Positions 1 through 7,410 of a DNA stretch of 9,806 nucleotides are shown in pieces. Both the position numbers and the translations under genes were made by a program. Source of the DNA: Nitrospira sp. (GTDB taxonomy: Bacteria; Nitrospirota; Nitrospiria; Nitrospirales; Nitrospiraceae); assembly GCA_020697375.1 (NCBI GenBank), contig JAJFBJ010000115.1:1-9806 (forward strand). Direction: 5' to 3'. The notes below the pieces were generated by a model. That model was not told the DNA's origin, made no database searches, and saw only the letters and a program-made list of their open reading frames with translations. The number at the start of each line of letters is the position of its first letter. Positions within the stretch are counted from its first letter, which is position 1.

Positions 1-891
1 GAGGTGCTGCGGCGAAGCGAATCGCTCGCCCCCTTCCTTCGTCAGCTGGCAGCCGATGAGCTGTTGACAGGCTTCGATCTTCCGAGTCTGTACCTCCCGT
101 CGCGTGAGACCCAAGCACAACGCCGGGCTGCGCTTCCCTCTCCCGAACTGCTCCGCGGATCCCTGGCCGGCGCGCTGGAAGCCATGCCGTTTCGGCCGGG
201 ACTGTTTGAGCCGTTTCTACGGGACGTGGAAGAGGCCCGGACCGGACCCTTGTTAGATATCAGCGACCTTCAGCAATCCGCTTTTTCCGTAAAGCTGCGC
301 GCGCTCCTGGTTCCGAGCGGCGAGGAATGGATCGGACTGGCGCCGCTCAGCGGGGTCTCTTCTGCTGCCGCTCTGAATAGCCGGTTCATGCAGAAGGCCG
401 CTCCGGGCGTGGCCTTTCTCGACCTCAAGGCGGAAGCCGGCCTGATGGTGCAGGGGTACCGGAATGAATCCCTTCGGCTCAGCGCCGTCGGATTGCTCGC
501 CATCATGGCTGTGCTGTGGTGGGGGTTGCGGGATCTGCGTCTGGTCGGTCGCAGCCTGCTTCCGGCGTTGGTCGCCCTGCTCTTAGTGGTGGCCATCCTC
601 ACGGTGATCGGAGAACCTCTGTCGCTGTTCCATCTGGTGTCACTGCTGTTGGTCATCGGCATCGGGCTCAATTACGCCTTGTTTTTCAACCGGCCCTTCG
701 CCGATGAGGAAGAGGAACGACGGACCCTTCTCTCACTGACCGTCTGCATCCTGGCCACAATGTCGGCATTCGGTACGCTCAGTTTTTCGCATACCCCCGT
801 GCTCCATGCGATCGGCCTGACGGTCGGCCTGGGCGCCGCCTTCTCTCTGACGGTCGCCGCCATGTTGGGCCGACCGAAGGTGACAGCATGA
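1..891 (+). CDS. MMPL/RND-superfamily exporter, C-terminal part (5' end outside window)
   Basis: Inner-membrane exporter of the kind found in aryl-polyene-like clusters (COG4258-type predicted exporter), expected to move the finished lipid across the membrane using the proton gradient. The reading frame is open from base 1, so this is a C-terminal fragment; full-length relatives are about 750-800 residues. Numbering from the codon at base 4, residues 1-155 look like the second periplasmic domain, followed by five hydrophobic segments (about 158-176, 183-203, 208-228, 242-261, 266-288). This is the usual end of an MMPL/RND half. The fourth-helix motif reads GLNYALFF (residues 221-228), where many MMPL proteins have a D-Y pair. 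The stop overlaps the next start as ATGA (888-891). Family assignment rests on topology, motif and neighbours; the substrate is inferred. Confidence 0.82.
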   Translation, partial: EVLRRSESLAPFLRQLAADELLTGFDLPSLYLPSRETQAQRRAALPSPELLRGSLAGALEAMPFRPGLFEPFLRDVEEARTGPLLDISDLQQSAFSVKLRALLVPSGEEWIGLAPLSGVSSAAALNSRFMQKAAPGVAFLDLKAEAGLMVQGYRNESLRLSAVGLLAIMAVLWWGLRDLRLVGRSLLPALVALLLVVAILTVIGEPLSLFHLVSLLLVIGIGLNYALFFNRPFADEEEERRTLLSLTVCILATMSAFGTLSFSHTPVLHAIGLTVGLGAAFSLTVAAMLGRPKVTA

Positions 892-2078
892 ACCGCGCCT
901 TGCAGCTGACGGCCATGGCAACCGCGAACCCACTTGGGCTCGGCGTCCCGGAGACCTGGGAGGCCCTGCGCCAGGATCGGCATGGATTGCGGCCGAACGA
1001 TTTCGAAGATGCAGCCATTAAGACCTGGATCGGGCGAGTGGACGGGCTGGAAGCGGAGCCCATCACAGGCGAGTTGGCCGACTATGATTGCCGGAACAAT
1101 CGTCTGGCCCTGCTGGGGCTGCGTCAGGACGGATTCGAACGGGCCGTAGAGCGCGCGCGACAGCGATACGGACCGGATCGCGTCGGGGTCCTGATCGGCA
1201 CGACGACCTCCGGCATATTGGAAACGGAGTTGGCCTATCGGCGGCGAGCGCCCTCCGGAGAGATGTTGCCGATGGCCGTGCGCTATCGGGAGACTCAGAA
1301 TTTGTTTTCGGTCAGCGACTTCGTCCAGCGGCGCCTGCAGCTCAATGGGCCTGTCGTCTCCGTCTCCACGGCCTGTTCATCCAGCGCCAAAGTCTTCGCT
1401 GCCGCGTGGCGCTGGATCGCCACGGGTCTATGCGACGCGGTCGTGGTAGGCGGAGTAGATAGTCTCTGTTTCATGACCCTCTATGGATTCACCTCCCTCG
1501 GCCTGCTGTCCGACCGTCCCTGCCGCGCCTGCGATGCGGACCGAAACGGGCTTTCGATCGGGGAAGCCGCAGGATTCATGTTGTTGGAACGCGGGGGTGG
1601 AGCAGAAGGAACCGTCGAGCTACTCGGATACGGCGAAAGCAACGATGCCTATCACATGTCCACGCCTCACCCGGAAGGAACCGGCGCCGCCTTGGCGATG
1701 GAACGGGCGCTTGATCGTGCGCAGCTCAAGCCGGTCGCTATCGACTACGTCAATCTTCATGGCACCGGCACCCAAGCGAATGACCTCGCTGAGGATCGCG
1801 CGATTTGGACGACATTCGGCGGAAGGACGCCATGCAGTTCGACCAAGGGCAGAACAGGACATACCCTCGGCGCAGCCGGTATCACAGAGGCCATCATCGC
1901 GGCGCTCTGTTTGCGGCAAGGATTCATTCCGGGGACGTTGCATACGAACCGTCTCGATTCCCGCCTCCAGGGCCTGGTCGTGATGGCCAGCGAATACCGG
2001 CCTCTCCGACGGGTCATGAGCAATTCATTCGGATTCGGCGGGAATAATTGCAGCCTCATTTTCGGGATGGCGCCGTGA
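888..2078 (+). CDS. beta-ketoacyl-ACP synthase (KAS II/FabF-like, APE-type)
   Basis: Condensing enzyme of a type II fatty-acid/polyketide pathway: decarboxylative Claisen condensation of malonyl-ACP with the growing acyl chain, in the cytoplasm. The 396-residue protein has the usual KAS length and all active-site elements: nucleophile Cys163 in TACSSS, His291 in HGTGTQ, Lys320 followed by GHTLGAAG with His325, and the C-terminal glycine-rich NSFGFGGNN at 379-387. It should therefore be catalytically competent. The ATG at 888 overlaps the exporter stop and has a GAAGG-type ribosome site just upstream. It is followed directly by a short KS-like subunit, suggesting a KS/chain-length-factor heterodimer as in ApeO/ApeC of aryl-polyene systems. 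Family assignment is secure; the polyene role is inferred from neighbours. Confidence 0.93.
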   Translation: MNRALQLTAMATANPLGLGVPETWEALRQDRHGLRPNDFEDAAIKTWIGRVDGLEAEPITGELADYDCRNNRLALLGLRQDGFERAVERARQRYGPDRVGVLIGTTTSGILETELAYRRRAPSGEMLPMAVRYRETQNLFSVSDFVQRRLQLNGPVVSVSTACSSSAKVFAAAWRWIATGLCDAVVVGGVDSLCFMTLYGFTSLGLLSDRPCRACDADRNGLSIGEAAGFMLLERGGGAEGTVELLGYGESNDAYHMSTPHPEGTGAALAMERALDRAQLKPVAIDYVNLHGTGTQANDLAEDRAIWTTFGGRTPCSSTKGRTGHTLGAAGITEAIIAALCLRQGFIPGTLHTNRLDSRLQGLVVMASEYRPLRRVMSNSFGFGGNNCSLIFGMAP

Positions 2079-2875
2079 TGCAGGTCTATTTACAGAGTGT
2101 CGGCATCACCGGTCCAGGGCTCGATGGATGGGCGGCTTCCCGGCCGATTCTGGCCGGGCTTGCGGAGCATCGCATGGCTCCTACTTCAAATACGATCCCC
2201 GATATCCTGTCGGCAGCCGAACGTCGCCGCAGCAGCCCCGCCGTACGACTCGCCCTCTTGGCGGCGCAGGAAGCCTTGCGGGCAGGAAACGTGCGGAGCG
2301 AAGAGATGGCCACGGTCTTTGCGTCCTCCGACGGAGACGGCGACATTACGCAGCAAATTTGTGAAGCGCTGGCAGGCCAGGCGCGAGAAGTCTCTCCCAC
2401 TTCTTTCCACAATTCCGTACACAATGTAGCAGCCGGCTATTGGAGCATCGCGACCGGATCGCGGCTCGCCTCGACCAGCCTCTGCGCCTACGACGTCTCG
2501 TTCGCCGCCGGGCTCCTCGAAGCGGCCTGCTTTGCCGTCGTCGAGCAACAACCCGTGATGTTGATCGCTTCCGACCTGCCCTTTCCTTCCCCGCTCCATA
2601 CCATTCGTCCCGTCGAACAGAGTTTTGCCGCCGCCCTGCTCATGACTTCAACCGCCGGTCGTGCGCCCCTCGTACGGTGGCAGATCGGTCTCGATGCTCG
2701 CAGTCCGGCGACGCCCTTTCCGGCAGGACTGCCGGGCAGCCTGCGCAGCAATCCGGCGGCTCGTTGCCTGCCGTTATTGGCGACGTTGGCCGAAAACCGG
2801 ATGGACCGCATCACGCTCGACTATTCCGACTCCAGCAGTCTCATGGTCACATGCGAAACGGGATGTGATCGATGA
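2078..2875 (+). CDS. Beta-ketoacyl synthase-like, chain-length-factor-type subunit (N-terminal KS domain only)
   Basis: 265 residues when started at ATG 2078, which overlaps the preceding TGA by one base. An in-frame ATG at 2048 would lie deeper inside the KS gene and is less likely. It resembles the N-terminal half of a thiolase-fold ketosynthase (Ketoacyl-synt_2/PF13723 type), with landmarks SPTSFHNSVHN near 106-116, AAGYWSIATG at 118-127 and SFAAGLLEAA at 141-150. An ungapped match from S132-T133 to F142-A143 onto the neighbouring KS puts Leu135 at the nucleophile position, with a Cys (136) one residue later. The HGTGT and GH catalytic histidine motifs of full KS proteins are absent. It probably pairs with the upstream KS as a non-catalytic chain-length partner, as ApeC does with ApeO. 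It overlaps the next gene as ATGA. Confidence 0.8.
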   Translation: MQVYLQSVGITGPGLDGWAASRPILAGLAEHRMAPTSNTIPDILSAAERRRSSPAVRLALLAAQEALRAGNVRSEEMATVFASSDGDGDITQQICEALAGQAREVSPTSFHNSVHNVAAGYWSIATGSRLASTSLCAYDVSFAAGLLEAACFAVVEQQPVMLIASDLPFPSPLHTIRPVEQSFAAALLMTSTAGRAPLVRWQIGLDARSPATPFPAGLPGSLRSNPAARCLPLLATLAENRMDRITLDYSDSSSLMVTCETGCDR

Positions 2876-3348
2876 ACACGTCATACAGGGACATGGCAGA
2901 GTTGATTCCGCATCAAGGCGCCATGTGCCTATTGGACCGCGTCGAACGTTGGGATGACCATTCTATTGTGTGCCGGGCCATGAGCCACCAGCGTCCGGAT
3001 AATCCCTTGCGTGACAGCAGCGGGTTGCGCGCCATTTGCGCCGTCGAATACGGCGCCCAGGCCATTGCGGCCCATGCCGCTCTGCTCGGACGGCCAAGTG
3101 GAGGCGATGTCCAGGCGGGAGCATTGGCTGCCGTACGGGATCTCACCACGGCCCTTTCCCATCTGGATGGCATTCACGGCGCCTTGACGATACGAGCCGA
3201 TGTGCGGCTGGTCCACGAGCAAGGACGGATCTACGACGTGACGGTGTCGGGTGACGGCCGGACTCTATTGAGGGGGCGTCTCACTGTCGTGACCTCTCCC
3301 GTGGAGCTCCACAGGTCTCAGCCCCTACCGGCGGAAAGACCGGCATGA
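2872..3348 (+). CDS. 3-hydroxyacyl-ACP dehydratase, hotdog fold (ApeP/COG4706-like)
   Basis: Predicted to remove water from 3-hydroxyacyl-ACP to give the trans-2-enoyl-ACP, the step that leaves double bonds in a polyene when no enoyl reductase follows. The 158-residue protein has the hotdog dehydratase pattern: LIPHQGAMCLLDRV at 11-24 with candidate catalytic His14, then PLR...GLRAICAVEYGAQAIAAH at 45-68 with Glu59 as the likely acidic partner in the central helix. The body ends near residue 142; the last 16 residues are polar and proline-containing. The ATG at 2872 overlaps the preceding stop as ATGA, and its own stop overlaps the reductase start the same way. In known APE systems the dehydratase works as a pair of related subunits (ApeI/ApeP); only one is visible here. 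Confidence 0.85.
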   Translation: MNTSYRDMAELIPHQGAMCLLDRVERWDDHSIVCRAMSHQRPDNPLRDSSGLRAICAVEYGAQAIAAHAALLGRPSGGDVQAGALAAVRDLTTALSHLDGIHGALTIRADVRLVHEQGRIYDVTVSGDGRTLLRGRLTVVTSPVELHRSQPLPAERPA

Positions 3349-4067
3349 GCAAACGCGCATTGGTCACAGGGGGAAGCGGGGATATCGGCCGGGCTATTTG
3401 TCTGGCGTTGGGCGCTGCCGGCTTCGAGGTCATCGTCCATGGACACCGGCATCTCGATCGAGCGCAATCGGTGGCGCAGGCGATTCGCGACCGGGGCGGC
3501 AAGGCCGATGCCTGCTGCTTCGATGTCACGGACTTCGATCAGGCGCGGCAGGCTCTGGAACGCCTGCAGACAGCCGGCGCCATTCAGGTGCTGGTGAACA
3601 ATGCCGGCATCTATGATGACGCGCCGATGGCCGGTATGACCCTGGAGCAATGGAGCAGGGTCATCGATGTGTCGCTGAACGGGTTTTTCAATGTCACGCA
3701 ACCCCTGCTGCTCCCCATGGTTCGCACCCGCTGGGGACGCATCGTCACTATCACTTCCATCAGCGCCGTGATCGGCAACCGGGGCCAGGTCAATTACGCT
3801 GCCGCGAAGGCAGGGCTCCATGGAGCCACCAAAGCCCTCGCCCTCGAATTGGCCTCGCGGAACATCACGGTGAACGCCATTGCCCCCGGTATCATATCCA
3901 CGTCGGCGACCAGTGAATTGTTCGACACAGAGACGGTCGGCCGGTTGGTCCCGATGAAACGCGCCGGCACCACGGAAGAGGTGGCCGGTCTGGTGACCTA
4001 TCTGGTATCCGATGCCGCCGCCTATCTTTCCGGACAGATCATCTCCATGAACGGAGGGCAGGCGTGA
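3345..4067 (+). CDS. fabG: 3-ketoacyl-ACP reductase, FabG-type SDR (ApeQ-like)
   Basis: NAD(P)H-dependent reduction of 3-ketoacyl-ACP to 3-hydroxyacyl-ACP, between the condensation and dehydration steps. The 240-residue protein is a classical short-chain dehydrogenase: cofactor motif TGGSGDIG at 8-15, NNAG at 85-88, catalytic Asn112, Ser138, Tyr151 and Lys155 (the same numbers as in E. coli FabG), and PG at 181-182. The sixth position of the TGxxxGIG motif is Asp13 instead of Gly, a variant that may affect cofactor binding but need not abolish it. The C-terminus QIISMNGGQA matches the usual FabG ending. The start overlaps the dehydratase stop (ATGA, 3345-3348) and the end overlaps the glycosyltransferase start (GTGA). 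This is probably a cluster-dedicated paralogue, not the housekeeping FabG, because it sits in an APE-like operon. Confidence 0.93.
   Translation: MSKRALVTGGSGDIGRAICLALGAAGFEVIVHGHRHLDRAQSVAQAIRDRGGKADACCFDVTDFDQARQALERLQTAGAIQVLVNNAGIYDDAPMAGMTLEQWSRVIDVSLNGFFNVTQPLLLPMVRTRWGRIVTITSISAVIGNRGQVNYAAAKAGLHGATKALALELASRNITVNAIAPGIISTSATSELFDTETVGRLVPMKRAGTTEEVAGLVTYLVSDAAAYLSGQIISMNGGQA
4053..4057 (+). promoter_or_regulatory. Shine-Dalgarno for the GTG-started glycosyltransferase
   Basis: GGAGG lies six bases before the GTG at 4064, inside the last codons of fabG. It supports GTG as the true start, since no ATG in this frame lies near it, and the GTGA overlap keeps the two genes translationally coupled. 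Confidence 0.6.
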
Positions 4068-6163
4068 ACATCCCGGCCACGGAATTCGCCGCCGTCATCC
4101 CGGCTTATAACGAGGCCGCGACGATACATGCCGTGGCAACCCGCACATTGAGATATATCCATCTGGTCATCGTCGTGGATGACGGTTCCTCCGACCGGAC
4201 GGCGGAGGCGATTCGCGAGCTGCCGGTGACGGTGCTGCGCCATCCGCACAACCAAGGGAAGGCCGCCGCCCTCTGGCTGGGCATGCAGTATGCCCTGGAA
4301 CGAGGCGCCGCCGCCGTCCTCACGCTCGACGGCGACGGACAGCACGAGCCGGACGATATCCCGGCATTGATCGCCATGCACCGGCGCGATCCCATGGCCA
4401 TCATCATCGGAGCGAGGTTTCGCCGGAAGCAGGCCATTCCATGGCTTCGGGCTATCGCGCATCGCACGGCAAATTTTTGGGTATCGTGGGCGGCCGGGTA
4501 CCAGATTCAAGACAGCCAGTCCGGGTTCCGTCTGTATCCGGCTGCAGTGCTCAATAAGGCGGGATCGCGTTGCGACCCCACGTCCGGATTCGCCTTCGAA
4601 AGCGAGGTGCTGATCGAGGCGGGCAGAATGGGCATTCCGATCAGAGCGGTGCCGGTGCCGGCCATTTATGGACGCCATCTTCGGCGGAGCCATTTCAGGC
4701 AGATGCGAGACGTGGCCCGGATCACCGGCATGGTCGCACAGAAACTCCTGGCCAACCGGATGGACATACCGGGATTGCTCAAAAGCCGGCGATGCCCGTC
4801 CCGTCCCCTCGCCTCTTCCGGGCCTCCCATATCAGCGGAGGGCCACCAGCTTCCTCATCGCCATCGGGTTCTCTTCATGGCCGAGGCCGTGAGCCTGGCA
4901 CATGTGGCAAGAGCGGTCGCGTTGGCCCGGACACTTGATCCCGATCGCTACGACGTCCATCTGGCTTGCGACCGGCGATACCTCCATCTCTTCGAACCAT
5001 TACCTGCGACGGTCCATGCGATCCAGTCCATCGACAGCAATCAATTCCAGGACCGGCTGCTCAAAGGGCGTCCGCTCTATAGCGCGACCGATTTGCGTGG
5101 CTACGTGAAAGAAGAGCTGCGCCTGCTTGGCAACCTCAACCCAGACGCGGTGATCGGAGATTTTCGCCTCTCCCTGTCGGTGAGCGCCCGTATCGCCGCC
5201 GTTCCATACATGACGGTTACCAATGCCCATTGGAGTCCCTATGCGAGGCAGCGGTTCATCGTGCCTGAACTGGCCATTACCGAGCGGTTCGGTCCGCGTT
5301 TCGGGCAAGGGCTGTTCACCATGATGCGGCCCTTTGTCTTCGCCCGCTACACGCTCGCGCTCAACCGGGTGCGACGCGAATATGGACTGCCCTCCTTGGG
5401 CTATAGCCTGCCGCGGATGTTCATGGAGGCCGATGCCACCTTGTACGCCGACCTGCCGGAGCTGGTGCCGACCTATAACCGGCCGCCGCAGCATCACTAT
5501 CTCGGTCCGGTGCTCTGGTCTCCTGAATCGACACCAGTCTGGTGGGATTCATTGCCTGACATCCGGCCGATGGCCTATGTCAGCCTTGGGACTTCGGGCC
5601 GGTCCGATCTGCTTCCGATGGTCTTGCGGGCCTTGGACCGCCTTGGAGTCGGCGCGCTGGTATCGACGGCCGGCCGGATATCGCCGGCTGCCGTTACGGC
5701 CCGCACATGGATGTCCCGTTATCTGCCCGGCCTCAAGGCAGCTGCGCGTGCGGACGTCGTCATCTGCAATGGCGGAAGCGCAACGGTGTACCAGGCATTG
5801 GGGGCTGGAACTCCCGTCTTGGGGATACCCAGCAACCTTGACCAATATCTGATGATGGGCTACCTGCAGCAATACGGAGCGGGTGAATACCTTCGGGCAG
5901 GCGACCTCACCTTGCAGGCGTTGACCGACCTCTTGGATCAGATTCTGCATACGCCGGGATACCGGCTCCAGGCCGACAGACTGCGATCAGTGATTCGATC
6001 CGGCGGCTTGGCCGAACGATTCGAGCACCTGCTCATTCCATTTCTCGGCGCCGCTTCGAGAGTTCCCCGCGCGACATCCCTCACAAACCATCGCGCCCTC
6101 CCGGCCCATGTCGGCGCGGGCCGGTACGGGCCGCCGTACTATCACGATGGGGGCGAAGGATGA
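4064..6163 (+). CDS. Bifunctional GT2-GT1 glycosyltransferase fusion
   Basis: A 699-residue two-domain protein. Residues about 7-240 form a family 2 (GT-A) glycosyltransferase of the dolichyl/polyprenyl-phosphate sugar transferase type: AVIPAYNEAAT at 10-20, VVDDGSSDRT at 37-46, and DGDGQHEPDD at 89-98, whose D89/D91 likely bind the metal-nucleotide sugar. Residues about 267-664 form a GT-B, GT1/UGT-like transferase (COG1819 type): VLFMAEAVSLAHVARA at 269-284, YVSLGTSG at 505-512, and a donor-site signature from VVICNGGS (565-572) to SNLDQ (590-594). A Pro/Ser/Arg-rich linker at 241-266 joins them. A Gly/Tyr-rich tail follows residue 664. The GTG start overlaps the fabG stop and has GGAGG at 4053-4057. 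The pair probably glycosylates the polyene lipid or loads a polyprenyl-phosphate sugar; acceptor and sugar are unknown. Confidence 0.85.
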   Translation: MNIPATEFAAVIPAYNEAATIHAVATRTLRYIHLVIVVDDGSSDRTAEAIRELPVTVLRHPHNQGKAAALWLGMQYALERGAAAVLTLDGDGQHEPDDIPALIAMHRRDPMAIIIGARFRRKQAIPWLRAIAHRTANFWVSWAAGYQIQDSQSGFRLYPAAVLNKAGSRCDPTSGFAFESEVLIEAGRMGIPIRAVPVPAIYGRHLRRSHFRQMRDVARITGMVAQKLLANRMDIPGLLKSRRCPSRPLASSGPPISAEGHQLPHRHRVLFMAEAVSLAHVARAVALARTLDPDRYDVHLACDRRYLHLFEPLPATVHAIQSIDSNQFQDRLLKGRPLYSATDLRGYVKEELRLLGNLNPDAVIGDFRLSLSVSARIAAVPYMTVTNAHWSPYARQRFIVPELAITERFGPRFGQGLFTMMRPFVFARYTLALNRVRREYGLPSLGYSLPRMFMEADATLYADLPELVPTYNRPPQHHYLGPVLWSPESTPVWWDSLPDIRPMAYVSLGTSGRSDLLPMVLRALDRLGVGALVSTAGRISPAAVTARTWMSRYLPGLKAAARADVVICNGGSATVYQALGAGTPVLGIPSNLDQYLMMGYLQQYGAGEYLRAGDLTLQALTDLLDQILHTPGYRLQADRLRSVIRSGGLAERFEHLLIPFLGAASRVPRATSLTNHRALPAHVGAGRYGPPYYHDGGEG

Positions 6164-7275
6164 CCAGCGATCCGGCTGATTCCATCAAGAAACAAGCGCA
6201 GAATACCGAAGTAGCGCCTAATGTGGTCGCACAACATCTCAACGTGCATTCCACGACGCTGACCGGGCTGTTGCTGCTGGCAGTGTTGTACAGCCTGCAT
6301 TTCGGCCGCGTCATCTTTCTTCCGATCGCCATCGCCCTGCTCCTGGCGGTGCTCTTTGCGCCACTTCTGCGGCGCATGAAGGACATCAGAATTCCCGAAC
6401 CTGTCGGAGCGGCACTTCTCCTGGCGCTGTTCATCGCGATAGCCGGCTACGGCATGTCACGACTGGCCGGACCGGCGGCGGAATGGGCGGTCAAGGTTCC
6501 CCACGCGTTCCGCGAAGCGGAATACAAGCTTCAAGTCATCAAGAAGCCCATGCAGGACGTGACCAAAGCGACGGAGCTTCTCACTCAGGCCGCCGAATTG
6601 AACGAAGGAAAGAAGGTGCAGCAGGTCGAGGTCAGGGGCAATGGATGGCAAAGTAAACTCTTCAGCATCACCGGTGAATTGATCTTCGGACTCGCGACGA
6701 CTCTGATTCTCTTGTATTTTTTACTCTCTTCCGGCGATCTCTTCCTGCAAAAACTCGTGAAGGTGCTGCCGCGTTGGGGAGATAAGAAGCGGGCTGTGGA
6801 AATTGTGCGCCAGATCGAAGGACAGCTGTTCCAATACCTCTTCACCGTCACCGGAATCAATATCGGTCTAGGCATCGCCGTCGGGATCGCCATGTCGTTT
6901 CTCGGCATGCCGAATCCGATTCTCTGGGGTGTCATGGCCGCATTCCTGACGTTTATCCCCTATTTGGGCCATGTGTTCGGAACCATCGTGGTAATGCTGG
7001 TGGCGGCATTGAGCTTCGATGAAGTCGGGCGGATGTTTCTCGCGGGTGGCTCCTATGCCGGCTTTGCCCTCATTGAAGGTTACTTCGTGACCCCGATGAT
7101 TTTAGGACAGCGGCTCGAAAGCAACCCGGTGGTGCTGATTCTCAGCCTGATGCTGTGGGGATGGATCTGGGGAATCGGTGGAGCGTTGCTGGCCGTCCCC
7201 CTTCTGGTGGCATTCAAAATCATTTGCCATCATGTGGAACCGCTGGAGCCCATCGGCGAATTTTTGAGCAAATAA
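6160..7275 (+). CDS. AI-2E/PerM-family membrane transporter
   Basis: 371-residue polytopic membrane protein of the AI-2E exporter/PerM family (PF01594). Members export autoinducer-2 or other small molecules, or act as ion antiporters; the substrate here is unknown. Visible parts: a polar N-terminus (1-30), hydrophobic segments near 33-50, 51-70 and 80-101, a soluble region 102-166 with few hydrophobic runs, then segments near 168-190, 227-249, 252-284, 293-313 and 323-357. The family hallmark FIPYLGHVFGT is at 265-275, and GYFVTPMILGQRL at 307-319 matches the conserved C-terminal block. Length is normal. It is coupled to the glycosyltransferase by an ATGA overlap (6160-6163), so it is made with the polyene-type enzymes. 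That placement suggests a role in moving a pathway product or precursor, but it could be an incidental passenger. Confidence 0.88.
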   Translation: MTSDPADSIKKQAQNTEVAPNVVAQHLNVHSTTLTGLLLLAVLYSLHFGRVIFLPIAIALLLAVLFAPLLRRMKDIRIPEPVGAALLLALFIAIAGYGMSRLAGPAAEWAVKVPHAFREAEYKLQVIKKPMQDVTKATELLTQAAELNEGKKVQQVEVRGNGWQSKLFSITGELIFGLATTLILLYFLLSSGDLFLQKLVKVLPRWGDKKRAVEIVRQIEGQLFQYLFTVTGINIGLGIAVGIAMSFLGMPNPILWGVMAAFLTFIPYLGHVFGTIVVMLVAALSFDEVGRMFLAGGSYAGFALIEGYFVTPMILGQRLESNPVVLILSLMLWGWIWGIGGALLAVPLLVAFKIICHHVEPLEPIGEFLSK

Positions 7276-7352
7276 CCTGCCGCTGATCTTCGACCATTTG
7301 TTAGTCAGCACAATCTGATCATGCAAGGTGGCGGGACAGCCGACCTACCCCT

Positions 7353-7379
7353 CGCTCGCAACCAGGCGAGCGGGTTGCG
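7353..7379 (+). promoter_or_regulatory. Two mutually exclusive leader hairpins
   Basis: In the 135-base gap before the barrel gene, CGCTCGC (7353-7359) pairs perfectly with GCGAGCG (7366-7372) over a 6-base loop. CGCAACC (7357-7363) pairs perfectly with GGTTGCG (7373-7379) over a 9-base loop. The left arms share three bases, so only one can form at a time. Neither is followed by a T-run, so neither is a standard terminator. This could be an RNA switch or simple GC-rich chance pairing. Confidence 0.25.
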
Positions 7380-7410
7380 AATTCCAAGGGAATGCAGGCA
7401 GGATGCCCGG

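Noticed and set aside
4022..4693. 223-residue open frame on the minus strand
   Set aside because: It lies wholly opposite the fabG end and the GT2 domain, encodes an Arg/His/Gly-rich protein without a family pattern, and is a reading-frame shadow of GC-rich coding DNA.
4780..4870. Possible frameshift joining two separate glycosyltransferase genes
   Set aside because: The frame is continuous with no stop, the GT1 homology begins in the same frame, and no ribosome site with a good start precedes it. Kept as a fusion, with a read-level check suggested.
7299..7327. Possible sigma-70 promoter with TTGTTA as -35
   Set aside because: The hexamer at the correct distance (ATGCAA) is a poor -10 box.
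7321..7410. In-frame upstream ATG extending the barrel protein by 30 residues
   Set aside because: It would bury the signal peptide behind a polar stretch, has no ribosome site, and spans the hairpin region; the ATG at 7411 starts a clean signal sequence.
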